Assembly: GCA_964436045.1 (NCBI GenBank)
Contig: CAYTBN010000005.1
Location: 128,587 to 192,586, forward strand
Reading direction: 5' to 3'
Source of the DNA: CAYTBN01 sp964436045
GTDB lineage: Bacteria > Myxococcota_A > UBA796 > UBA9615 > CAYRNR01
DNA: 64,000 nt
Shown here: positions 34,206-42,633 of the stretch, one piece after another
How positions within the stretch are numbered: position 1 is the stretch's first letter
How the letters are laid out: the number at the start of each line of letters is the position of its first letter
The notes under the pieces: generated by a model
What the model was told of the DNA's origin: nothing
The model's input: only the letters and a program-made list of their open reading frames with translations
Database searches by the model: none
Program-made: the position numbers and the translations under genes

Positions 34206-36331
34206 CCGCCACCTCGCGCGTCACGCGGCAGGGACAGCTGGAAGGTGCTGCCCACGCCCTTGTCGCTGATCAAACCCACCACGCCGCCATGGGCCTCGGC
34301 GATGTGCTGGACGATGGACAGACCCAGTCCGGTGCCCCGCACCGTCCGTGTCAGCGGATCCCCACCACGAACGAACTTCTCGAACACTCGCTTCTGGTCG
34401 TTCGGATCGAGGCCGTCGCCCCGGTCCTTGACGGCGAGCACGATGGTATCACGCTCCCGGCGCGCCGACAGGGTGATGACCCGCCGCTCCGGGTCTTTGG
34501 AACTGGTGTACTGCACCGCATTCGTCGCCAGGTTGAGCAGGGCCTGGACCAGGGCGTCCTGGTCGAACTGGAAGCGGGGCAGGTCCCGCTCCACCTCGAC
34601 GTCCAGGCGGAAGCCTGAGCTGTTGAGGAAGTCCTGGGTGACCCGTTGAACCTCGACGAACAGGTCGACCACCGAACCTTCGCGGAACCGGTACTTCTTG
34701 CGGCCCTGCTCGATACGGGCGAAGTCCAGCACGTTGTCGATCAGCCGGCTGAGCCGTTCGGTCTCGCTGAGGATGGTGTCGTGGTACTCCTGCTGCTTGT
34801 TGCCCGGTGGGACCATACCCAGGGACAGCATCTCGGCCGAGATGCGGATGGTGGCCAGCGGCGTGCGCAGCTCGTGGCTGACGTTGCTGACGAAGTCCGT
34901 CCGCATCCGCGCGATCTCGATCTCCCGCCGCACCGCCCGGTACGACATGCCCAGCCCCATGGCGATCAGCAATGTGAAGGCCACCACCGTCAACACCCGC
35001 CAGCGACGGCCCGATGCCAGCGCGGCACCGACGGTTGTCTCGTCTCCGCGGGTGACCACGACCGTCCGACCCGGGAGCCAGGGCTCGAGGGGATAGACCA
35101 CACCCTCGGCGGGCGCCGACAGGGGCGTCGGTCCGGAGGTGACCTCGCCCAGGTGGACGGTCAGCTCCGGGTTGGCCTGCTGGATTCCGTCCAGCCGCTG
35201 ATAGAGGCCGGTCAGCAGCTGTGGCTCGTCGAGGTGGAACAGCAGGGTTCGCTGTTCCCCGGGGCTGCGCCAGGCGGTACGTGCGAAGAGGAATGCCTCC
35301 TCGCCCCGGGTGAGGCGCTGGTAGACGAAGCGGTCGGACAGGTGGCTGGTCTCGGCCGAAGCGTTGGCGATGGACGGGATCAGCGCGAGCACGCGGGACT
35401 CGGTGCTCTGCTGGCTCCGCCGCTCGTCCAGGTTGTGGCGGGCGGTTTCCAGATCCGGCTGCAGATCCTCGGGCAGCTCGTCGAAGATCTCGTCGTTGGA
35501 CAGCTGTTCGAGGATCTTGGCGGACAGGACCGACTCGGCCACACCCCCGTAGCTCCAGCGGGTCGCGGTCAGCTCCCGCAGGAGGGAGCGCAGTGTGATC
35601 GCCGCGTCCGAGCCTGTGCCCACCGCCAGCTGGCACTGGGCGACCTGATAGCTGGCCAGCAGGTCGAGGGGGAATCCGTTGAGGTCCCGGTGATTCACAC
35701 CCTCGGTGGCCAGGCTGCGATACAGCCGCATCGCCTCGCCCGCGAGACCTGCTTTGTACAGGCAGCGGGCGCGGGCGTTGCGGGCGATCAGCTGACCGCG
35801 GTATCCGGGAATGGTCGGCAGGGCGATCTGGTAGAGGGTCGCCGCCCGCCCGAAATCACCGAGGATCAGCTCCGCCTCGAGGGCCTGATTGAAGCGGCGG
35901 CCCATCACGGACAGCAGATCTTCTTCGATCCCCAGCAGGTCCCGCTCGCCTCCCAGGCTGCGGGCCCGGTCGACCGGATAGACCAGGCGCCCACCCTCGT
36001 CGAGCAGCAGGATTCCCTCGATGCCCTCGATGCGCTCGAGGATCCGCGCGGCCGCCCGATCCGGATCCCTCGACCAGGTGTCCGCACCCTGGTCGATCCC
36101 CTCGCCGATCTCCTCCTCCAGGGTCTCGAAGCGGCCGAGAACTTCCCCATACAGCACGCCAGCGACCGACTCGCAGCGCCCCTGGAAGTCCGCCTGCTCG
36201 GCCAGTGTCTCGGCGCGCACCGAACGGAACGCGAAGTAGGAGAGCACCAGTCCGGGCAGCCCCACCGAGAGGGCGAAGATGAGCATGAGCCGGCCCGGGC
36301 GATCCGGGCTGTGGCGTCCACCGATGGCCAT
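34202..36331 (-). CDS. Sensor histidine kinase with large extracytoplasmic domain
   Basis: 709 residues from ATG 36331. TM1 is at ~15-35, then ~400 extracytoplasmic residues including a helical TPR-like part (ARCLYKAGLAGEAMRLYRSL), TM2 at ~443-462, and a HisKA domain with phospho-acceptor His in VSHELRTPLATIR (about residue 484). The HATPase domain has the N box NLATNAVQYT, G1 DRGDGLDPND and G2 GTGLGLSIV. The sensor part is much longer than usual and may read envelope protein or peptidoglycan state. It is transcribed with its regulator and an exported protein. Confidence 0.92.
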   Translation of the reverse strand: MAIGGRHSPDRPGRLMLIFALSVGLPGLVLSYFAFRSVRAETLAEQADFQGRCESVAGVLYGEVLGRFETLEEEIGEGIDQGADTWSRDPDRAAARILERIEGIEGILLLDEGGRLVYPVDRARSLGGERDLLGIEEDLLSVMGRRFNQALEAELILGDFGRAATLYQIALPTIPGYRGQLIARNARARCLYKAGLAGEAMRLYRSLATEGVNHRDLNGFPLDLLASYQVAQCQLAVGTGSDAAITLRSLLRELTATRWSYGGVAESVLSAKILEQLSNDEIFDELPEDLQPDLETARHNLDERRSQQSTESRVLALIPSIANASAETSHLSDRFVYQRLTRGEEAFLFARTAWRSPGEQRTLLFHLDEPQLLTGLYQRLDGIQQANPELTVHLGEVTSGPTPLSAPAEGVVYPLEPWLPGRTVVVTRGDETTVGAALASGRRWRVLTVVAFTLLIAMGLGMSYRAVRREIEIARMRTDFVSNVSHELRTPLATIRISAEMLSLGMVPPGNKQQEYHDTILSETERLSRLIDNVLDFARIEQGRKKYRFREGSVVDLFVEVQRVTQDFLNSSGFRLDVEVERDLPRFQFDQDALVQALLNLATNAVQYTSSKDPERRVITLSARRERDTIVLAVKDRGDGLDPNDQKRVFEKFVRGGDPLTRTVRGTGLGLSIVQHIAEAHGGVVGLISDKGVGSTFQLSLPRDARGGG

Positions 36332-36459
36332 GTCGCGTCCGCTATTTGTACCACGAACGTCGTGCGCGGGCGGGCCCGGGCGCCGGGTCGCCGCGGGAAT
36401 CGGTTTGCAGCGCGGGTGTTCGTGGCTATACCTTGGCTGCCGATGACAGGACCCACCCC

Positions 36460-38280
36460 ATGAGCGGTCCCTTTTCCCGCCAGCCGCCCGACGACGACGC
36501 ACCGCGCTGGCGGGAGCTGGACTCGCCGGGCGAAGGCGACGGGGCGGCCGACGAGCCGCCGTCGCGCCCCCGCTGGGGTGAGGAGCCGCCGCCCGCTGGC
36601 GACGAGCTGCCGCCCGCTGGCGACGAACCGCCGGCGTCGGCGCCTCCATCCTGGGTCGATCAACCCCCGCCGGGCACCCTGCTGGACGACCGTCCGCGTC
36701 CGCCCCGGATCGGGGACGACGACGGCGTACCGCGGATCCGCCTGAGCCGCTGGAACCCCTACAAGAAGCTGACGCCGGAGAACCGACGCTTCGTCCAGGA
36801 GTTGCTGCGCTTCCCCCAGGTGACCGCAGGCATCATCGGGGTGCTGGCCGTGGTCTACCTGTGGATGATCGCGGCAGGCTGGGAGTTCACCTGGCTCCTC
36901 CCGTCCCGCTGGGGTTACCCGCTGGCCGTGGCATTCGGCGCGCTGGAGCCGGAGCGGGTCCGGGCTGGCGAGTGGTGGCGGCTGTTCACCGCGGCGCTGC
37001 TCCACGGCTCCCTGTTCCACATGGCGATCAACGGCTTCATGCTGTACCAGCTGGGGCGGCTGGCCGAGAACATCTTCGGCCGGATCGGGCTGGTGGTGCT
37101 GTTCGTGGGCTCGGCGTTTTGTGGAACCGCCGCGTCGGCGTTCATCGGCGGCCAGATGAGCGTCGGGGCGTCCGGAGCCGTGATGGGCTTGGTGGGCGCC
37201 TGCATCGCCTTCGGTTTGCGCCACCGCAGCGCGATCCCCGAGTTCCTGCGGGGGCTGTTCGGACCGACCCTCTATGTCTATGTGGGCCTGATCCTGGTCA
37301 TCGGCCTCGTCCCAGGGATCGACGGTTGGGGTCACTTCGGTGGCGCGGTCGGGGGCGCCCTGCTGGGGCTGATCCTGCCGTCGCCGATCCTGCGGGAAGG
37401 CCGGCGACAGCCACCGTGGATCTACCTGCCCTTCGCCGCTTCGGTGGCGTTCGCCGGCGCCTCGGTGGCGATGGTCGTACCCCAGGTCCTGGCCTTCGAT
37501 GGACAGGTGGCCAGCGAAGCGATGGAAGCCTTCGAGGAAGCCGTCGAGGGGGGGCGCTGGGGTGAGGCAGCGGCGGCCCTGGACGAGGCCGCCGAGGTGG
37601 AGCCCGACAGCCCGATCCTGATCGCACTGCGGCAGCAACTCGCGCTTCTGGCCATGACCGAGGAGCGATGGGCGCTGGCCTGCGAACAGCTGGCCGTGGT
37701 CGAGGGAACCGACCCGGATGCGCTGCGGGACGACCCGGCGTGGTTCAACGACTACGCCTGGGCGCTGTTCATGGCGTTCCCGGCGGACGAAGACCGGCTG
37801 GCCCAGGGTGTGGAGCTGTCGAGGGCCTCCCTGGTGGAGGAGCCCGACCATCCGGTGTTCCTCAATACCCTGGCCTGGGGCCTCTTCCTGTCCGGGGACT
37901 ACCACGGCGCACTGGGTACCATCGAGGAGGCGATGCGGGCCAACAAGGGCAAGGGGCTCGCCGACGACATCTACATCTACGTGGCCTCCTTGTACGCCGT
38001 CGGTCGCCGGGACGAGGCCGTCGACACCTACCGCGAAGCCGTCGCCCAGCACCCGGACGGGGTGCTGCGGGCCGAGGTCCAGGGCATGATCAATCGCTGG
38101 GAGGAAGCCGACGGGTTCGACCCTGAGCTGGCCTGGCCGCTCGCCACCGGCGATACGCCGTCGGAGGACGAGCCCCCCGTGGCGCCCGGGACCAACGACG
38201 GTGACCCCGCGACCGCACCCCAGCCCGCTGGCGATGACGACTCGGCCGGGTGGGAGGCGCCCAGCGCCACATGGATCTGA
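36460..38280 (+). CDS. Rhomboid-family intramembrane serine protease with TPR tail
   Basis: 606 residues. The first ~110 are Pro/Asp/Glu-rich and cytoplasmic. The rhomboid core follows: GEWWRLFTAALLHGSLFHMAIN, the nucleophile Ser in GASGAVMGL and the catalytic His in WGHFGGAVGGALLG. After the core are ~250 residues of TPR repeats and an acidic C-terminus ending in a GDDDSAG motif like those of the lipoproteins. It cuts membrane proteins inside the bilayer; the substrate is unknown. Confidence 0.88.
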   Translation: MSGPFSRQPPDDDAPRWRELDSPGEGDGAADEPPSRPRWGEEPPPAGDELPPAGDEPPASAPPSWVDQPPPGTLLDDRPRPPRIGDDDGVPRIRLSRWNPYKKLTPENRRFVQELLRFPQVTAGIIGVLAVVYLWMIAAGWEFTWLLPSRWGYPLAVAFGALEPERVRAGEWWRLFTAALLHGSLFHMAINGFMLYQLGRLAENIFGRIGLVVLFVGSAFCGTAASAFIGGQMSVGASGAVMGLVGACIAFGLRHRSAIPEFLRGLFGPTLYVYVGLILVIGLVPGIDGWGHFGGAVGGALLGLILPSPILREGRRQPPWIYLPFAASVAFAGASVAMVVPQVLAFDGQVASEAMEAFEEAVEGGRWGEAAAALDEAAEVEPDSPILIALRQQLALLAMTEERWALACEQLAVVEGTDPDALRDDPAWFNDYAWALFMAFPADEDRLAQGVELSRASLVEEPDHPVFLNTLAWGLFLSGDYHGALGTIEEAMRANKGKGLADDIYIYVASLYAVGRRDEAVDTYREAVAQHPDGVLRAEVQGMINRWEEADGFDPELAWPLATGDTPSEDEPPVAPGTNDGDPATAPQPAGDDDSAGWEAPSATWI

Positions 38281-38287
38281 TCCCGGA

Positions 38288-40960
38288 TCAATCCAGGGGA
38301 AGAGCTTCCGCCGCGCCGTGTCCCGGCGCCCTCAGGGCCCGGTCCAGACACCAGCGCACGTAGGGATCCCCCTCCACCGACTCTCGACCCAGCAACAACT
38401 TGCGGGCGCTGCTGCTGCGGATCGCGCCCAGGGCCAGCGCCGCTCGGGCGCGGGTACCCGGGCGGGCGTGGTCGAGCAGCTCCTCCAGCGTCGCCTGGGA
38501 CCGGCTGTCGGGGACGTGGACGAGGACCTCGAGGGCCGGGAGTTGCCCCTCGGCGACGGCCGGGCGGACCGCCGCCAGAACGGCGGTACGTTGCCCCGCC
38601 CGGGCGAGGGACACCAGGCTGCGGATCGCGTTGTCCCGCACCGACAGGTCCGGGTCCCCGAGCGCCCCGGCGAGGGGGCCCACGATCGGTTCACCCCGGC
38701 AGCCGCCCAGGCTCCGGGCCACCATCGCCCGGGCCGCGGGATCGGGTTCCGCGGCCAGCCGGGCCAGCAGGGCGGTGGCCACCGATTCCCCGCAGGTGTC
38801 CTCCAGTACCGAGGCCGCTGCAGCGCGGACCGACCCCTGGTCGGCGTCCAGCCTGGCCAGCGCCGGGCCCGGATCGCGCCCCGATCCTGCGGCTCGAGCC
38901 CACCAGACCAGCAATACCTCGTCGTCTGCCCCGGCCTGCTCCAGATCGTCGACGATGAGCGCCGCCAGCTTCTCCCGGTCGCCGCCATCGCCGGCGATCA
39001 GGGCGTCGATGATTCGAGCCAGCCCGGCCAGGGCGACCGGATCCCGGGGTTCGAGGCGTCCGCGCAACACCGGATAGATATTCGGCCCCGCCAGTCGGAG
39101 CCGGGCAACCGCCACCGCGGCGTCCTCAGGGGCGTCGGGCCAGCGCAGCGCCTGGTCGACGACTCCGTCGAGCTCCTCCGCGGCCGGGGCCTGGATCAGC
39201 GCGGCGTACCTCGCCGGTCCGGGGAGCGGTGCCGGGCCCGCGGGCAGGTCCAACGCCAGCCCGTGGCGCCCCGGCGAGGTGGCCCCGCCGTCGCCCATGG
39301 TGTCGCCGGGGCCGAACGTGTCCCGGCCGCTCACGTCCAGCAACAGGGCCACCGACGCACGGCCTCGCAGCGGATCGGCGCTCCCCCAGCGGCGGCCGGG
39401 CTCCACCGCGTGGTAGCTGTCGTCACCGTCGCCATCGACGAGGAGCGCGACCCCGTTGGCTGTGGCGCGGGCCTGGATGGCGCCCAGCCCGGTGAACGTG
39501 TCGTTCCCCCGGCGATCGAGCAGCAGGGCGACGGCGCTGTCGTGGGCCCTGGCCTGGCCGTCGCGGGTGCAGGTGTAGCGGTCGGAACCCGCGCCGTCCG
39601 CCAGCAGCCCGAGGCCCGACTCTCCCGCCGCCGCCTGGCTCCAATCGCCCGCGGTCCAGTGGTCGTCTCCCCCCCGATCGATGGCCAGGCCGAGCCCCCA
39701 GCGGACGCCGTGGCCCTGGGCCCGGCGGTCGGCCAGGTAGTGGTCGTCGCCGGCACCATCCGCCAGCAGGCCCGTCCCACCCGGCAGGCGCACATCGACG
39801 CCGCTGCCGTGGCCCTGCGCACCCGCGCCGGGCCCCCCGGGTAGCGCACGGTAGTCGTCGTCCCCCGCCCGATCCAGCAGCCACCCCTGGGCCGCAGGTC
39901 CGCCCACGCCCTGGGTCGGGGCGATGCCGCGATAGCCGTCGTCGCCGTCGCCGTCCAGCAGCAGGCCGACGCCGTCCAGGGCCGCGCCGAGGCTCCAGGT
40001 TCCTCCCCGGTAGGTGTCATCTCCGCTGGAGTCCCAGAGCAGTCCGCAGCCCGAGATCGCGCCGCCGAGGGCCGCCGTGCCGCCGCGGTAGTCGTCGTCC
40101 CCCGCCAGGTCGGCGAGCAGCGCGATCCCCGCGATGGCCGCCGGAGCGCCGCCGTGGCGGTCGTGACCGGCCAGGTCGACGACCACGGACAGGGGCCGCG
40201 CGTCGCCGTCACCCAGATAGAGATCGTCGCCGCCGGGATCGAGCACCGCCCAGTAGGGCGCCTCGAACACGTCGCTCCCCGTGGTCCCGATCCAGAGCCG
40301 CCCAGCCTCGGTCAACAACGCGAGGGGCTCTTCGGGCCAGGCCTCGGCCTCGGCTGGCAGGGCCGCTGCGGCGCCCGCCACGTGGGCGGTTGCCAGCAAT
40401 GACAACCGGGCCAGATCCTGGCGGGCGTCCGTCGTGGCGGCGGTGGCCACGGCGGACGCGTGGCGGTCCAGCTCCGCGGGGGTGTCTCCCTCGACCAGCG
40501 CGCGGGCCAGCTCCCGAGGCGCCTGATCCATCAGTTCGATGTCGGCGGCCTGTGCCGCCAGCCCGTCCAGCACCGACAGCCAGGCGTCGATCCTCGGGTC
40601 GAGCTTCTTCGCCATCCGGCGGTCGCGCCGGCTCTGCACACGCTCCCGGAGGGGGGGCGGGGGCTCCGGCGGTTGCGGGGGATCGATCCCGAGGCCGAGG
40701 GCGTCCCAGGCCTTGCGCAGGGCGGTGACCGGCGCGTCGGCCAGCAGATCGTCCACCAGCGACTCGACCCGCGGACCGGCGGTCAACGGATCTGCGGCCA
40801 GCTCCTGGCCCAGGGCCGAGGTCCCAGCGGGCCACACACGCGCGACGTCGTCGGGTTCGACCCCCACGCGATCCAGCGCCTCGGCGAGTGGCGTGTCCGC
40901 GGAAGCGACACGGGGGCTCGCGATCAGCACGAGGAGCGCTACAATAAGAGAAGAGCGCAT
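38288..40960 (-). CDS. Exported repeat protein: Asp-rich beta repeats plus HEAT-like repeats
   Basis: 890 residues from ATG 40960 with a signal peptide (cleavage near VASA). Residues ~60-230 are helical. Residues ~250-560 hold about nine or ten repeats of 30-35 residues with the consensus G-hh-D-x-x-G-D-D-x-Y (for example LLWDSSGDDTYRGG, LLLDGDGDDGYRG, LLADGAGDDHYLA); each Asp-Asp pair could bind calcium in a beta-solenoid. The C-terminal ~300 residues are HEAT-like. The family is not recognised; a surface or periplasmic scaffold is likely. A -10 like TACCAT lies 6 nt before the ATG. Confidence 0.7.
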   Translation of the reverse strand: MRSSLIVALLVLIASPRVASADTPLAEALDRVGVEPDDVARVWPAGTSALGQELAADPLTAGPRVESLVDDLLADAPVTALRKAWDALGLGIDPPQPPEPPPPLRERVQSRRDRRMAKKLDPRIDAWLSVLDGLAAQAADIELMDQAPRELARALVEGDTPAELDRHASAVATAATTDARQDLARLSLLATAHVAGAAAALPAEAEAWPEEPLALLTEAGRLWIGTTGSDVFEAPYWAVLDPGGDDLYLGDGDARPLSVVVDLAGHDRHGGAPAAIAGIALLADLAGDDDYRGGTAALGGAISGCGLLWDSSGDDTYRGGTWSLGAALDGVGLLLDGDGDDGYRGIAPTQGVGGPAAQGWLLDRAGDDDYRALPGGPGAGAQGHGSGVDVRLPGGTGLLADGAGDDHYLADRRAQGHGVRWGLGLAIDRGGDDHWTAGDWSQAAAGESGLGLLADGAGSDRYTCTRDGQARAHDSAVALLLDRRGNDTFTGLGAIQARATANGVALLVDGDGDDSYHAVEPGRRWGSADPLRGRASVALLLDVSGRDTFGPGDTMGDGGATSPGRHGLALDLPAGPAPLPGPARYAALIQAPAAEELDGVVDQALRWPDAPEDAAVAVARLRLAGPNIYPVLRGRLEPRDPVALAGLARIIDALIAGDGGDREKLAALIVDDLEQAGADDEVLLVWWARAAGSGRDPGPALARLDADQGSVRAAAASVLEDTCGESVATALLARLAAEPDPAARAMVARSLGGCRGEPIVGPLAGALGDPDLSVRDNAIRSLVSLARAGQRTAVLAAVRPAVAEGQLPALEVLVHVPDSRSQATLEELLDHARPGTRARAALALGAIRSSSARKLLLGRESVEGDPYVRWCLDRALRAPGHGAAEALPLD

Positions 40961-40966
40961 CCAAGC

Positions 40967-40984
40967 ATGGTAGCCCCGGGCTAC
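40967..40984. promoter_or_regulatory. Divergent control region: 15-bp palindrome overlapping a -10 box
   Basis: GTAGCCC-C-GGGCTAC (40970-40984) is a perfect 7-1-7 palindrome. On the minus strand it overlaps TACCAT (40967-40972), which ends 6 nt before ATG 40960 of the repeat protein. A dimeric regulator bound here would block that promoter. The PilZ gene starts 27 nt to the right on the other strand. Confidence 0.4.
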
Positions 40985-41010
40985 GAGCAGGAACAGACGG
41001 GGGTGCCCGA

Positions 41011-41478
41011 GTGGTCGGACATCGCTATACAGCCCAGGAGCGGGCACGCCGCCTCGAAGCAGTCGTCCCCGTGGAGTTCCGCGAGAAGGGGCGGATGCGG
41101 ATCAAGCAGCAGGGACGGCTGACCAACGTCAGCATGACCGGCTTCTATGTCGGATTCCCCTATCCCCCCCATCTCAACGAGATCGTCGAGCTCTGGATCC
41201 CCGGGGAAGCCTGGGACGGCGTCGCGACCAAGATCCGCATCCGGGGGCAGGTCCGCTGGTGGCGCGCCGACCCCGCCGAGCGCGCCTTGCCGCGGGGGTT
41301 CGGCGTCAAGATCCTCGACTTCGGGAGCAACGAGGCCCGCGATCGCTACCGGACCGGTGTCGCGCGGCTGGAGGAGTTCAAGAACGAGGAGGAATCGGTG
41401 TCGGTGGTGGCGGCGAGGCTCGAGACCGAGTCCGAGACCGAGTCCGAGTCCGAGTCCGAGACCGAGTCCGAGTCCTAG
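41011..41478 (+). CDS. PilZ-domain protein with Glu-Ser/Thr repeat tail
   Basis: 155 residues. A PilZ domain is indicated by an Arg-rich N-terminus (ERARRLEAVVPVEF), the N-x-S-x-x-G motif in NVSMTGFYV, and RGQVRWWRAD followed by RGFGVKILDF. PilZ domains bind cyclic di-GMP or act as adaptors; the RxxxR motif is not a perfect match. The last 18 residues are alternating Glu with Ser/Thr, encoded by a hexanucleotide repeat. The start is GTG 41011; ATG 41095 would cut off the Arg motif. Confidence 0.75.
   Translation: MVGHRYTAQERARRLEAVVPVEFREKGRMRIKQQGRLTNVSMTGFYVGFPYPPHLNEIVELWIPGEAWDGVATKIRIRGQVRWWRADPAERALPRGFGVKILDFGSNEARDRYRTGVARLEEFKNEEESVSVVAARLETESETESESESETESES
41422..41475 (+). repeat. 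Hexanucleotide tandem repeat (GAGTCC/GAGACC) at the end of the PilZ gene
   Basis: Nine 6-bp units, each GAG followed by TCC or ACC, encode Glu-Ser/Glu-Thr dipeptides directly before the stop. The unit length is a multiple of three, so changes in copy number alter tail length without a frameshift. A shorter run of the same unit occurs at 58836-58850. Confidence 0.8.
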
Positions 41479-42470
41479 TTTCCCCCCGACGCCCACCATT
41501 CCACCCACCGACGCAACGCCTGCGCCCGTCGACGGATCGTGCCGGGGCCCAACTCCGTGCGGGTGGAGAGCAGTTCCCCGATCTGCTCGAGGGAGGGGAG
41601 CGAGTCGGCGCCCTGGAGGCCGAGGGCGCGGATCAGGGGGTGGCAGCCAACCGCCTGGTGGCGGGCGACGCGGCCGGTCGGGTCGTCGGCGAAGGGCAGC
41701 TCGGCACCTCGCTCGGTGACCTCGAACACACCACCGCGTTCGACGCGGATCATGCCCAGCGCGGCCGCGGCCCGGGCCACGAAGTCGGCCTGTCGGATGG
41801 AGACCCGGGCGCGCTCGGCGTACGCGCGGCGGTCGCCGATGCCCTCCTTGACCGCGTCGATGAACGCGAACACCTGATCCGGGTCGTTGACCTGGGGCAC
41901 CTGGTCGCCTGTCAGGATCCGGGGGGCCGCGTCCGGCTCGGCGGGCAACGACGATGGGGCGGGCTCCTCCGCCGAGGGCGCGTCGGCGGAGGAGGTGTCC
42001 TCGTCCTTGCCAAGCAGCTCCCGCAGCAGCGCGCGTTCGTCCTCGCCCAGGCCGCAGGCGTGCAGGACCTTGAGCATCTGGTCGTCGAGGGAGCCGTGGA
42101 GCCCCTCCGCACCGCGGTAGGCACCACCGATCAGCAATCCCGCGATCGACTCCTTGGCCGCGGTCAGCCGCAACCGCAGGGCCAGGTGCAGCAGGTCGGA
42201 CAGCAGGCGGGGATCCCCCTCCCGCGCCGGGCTCAAGAAGCGCTGCAGCAGCAGGCAGACCGCGTCGCCGAGCTGCTCGGCCTGGGCGCCAGTGTCCAGC
42301 AGCGCCCCGGGCAGGTCGTCCACGACCGCGTCATCCGCCGTCGTCCCCGGCTGCGGTGGCTCCGCTCCCCGCATCAGCTCCCGCAGATCGTCCGCCAGCT
42401 GCTCGAGGTCCCCCACGGGGCCCAGCGCCCGGGCCCACTCCACGATGGTCGAGATCGGTACCTGGTCCAT
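41475..42470 (-). CDS. Protein with winged-helix-like regions, unknown function
   Basis: 331 residues from ATG 42470 (AGGGGA upstream). The N-terminal ~150 residues are helical and Leu/Ala-rich; an acidic Ser/Pro linker follows. The C-terminal half has VSIRQADFVARAAAALGMI followed by VFEVTERG, similar to the RQ-x-YYxxAxxxLGLI...LTxxG winged-helix regions known from restriction and conflict proteins. It ends in a TIRRRAQALRRWVEWW helix. No nuclease motif is present, so a defence role is not claimed. Its stop overlaps the PilZ stop. Confidence 0.5.
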   Translation of the reverse strand: MDQVPISTIVEWARALGPVGDLEQLADDLRELMRGAEPPQPGTTADDAVVDDLPGALLDTGAQAEQLGDAVCLLLQRFLSPAREGDPRLLSDLLHLALRLRLTAAKESIAGLLIGGAYRGAEGLHGSLDDQMLKVLHACGLGEDERALLRELLGKDEDTSSADAPSAEEPAPSSLPAEPDAAPRILTGDQVPQVNDPDQVFAFIDAVKEGIGDRRAYAERARVSIRQADFVARAAAALGMIRVERGGVFEVTERGAELPFADDPTGRVARHQAVGCHPLIRALGLQGADSLPSLEQIGELLSTRTELGPGTIRRRAQALRRWVEWWASGGN

Positions 42471-42633
42471 GATCCGTCCCCTGCTGTCAGGCCGTTCGGC
42501 CGGGAAGTCTACACGCACCCGCGGCCGCGGCGGGACCTTTCGTACGGGGCCGGGCACAGGCGTGCGCTTTTCCGCGCGGGGGGACCTTGTTATCTTCGGC
42601 GCGATGGGTCCACGAGAGACGAGGGAGGTTCTG

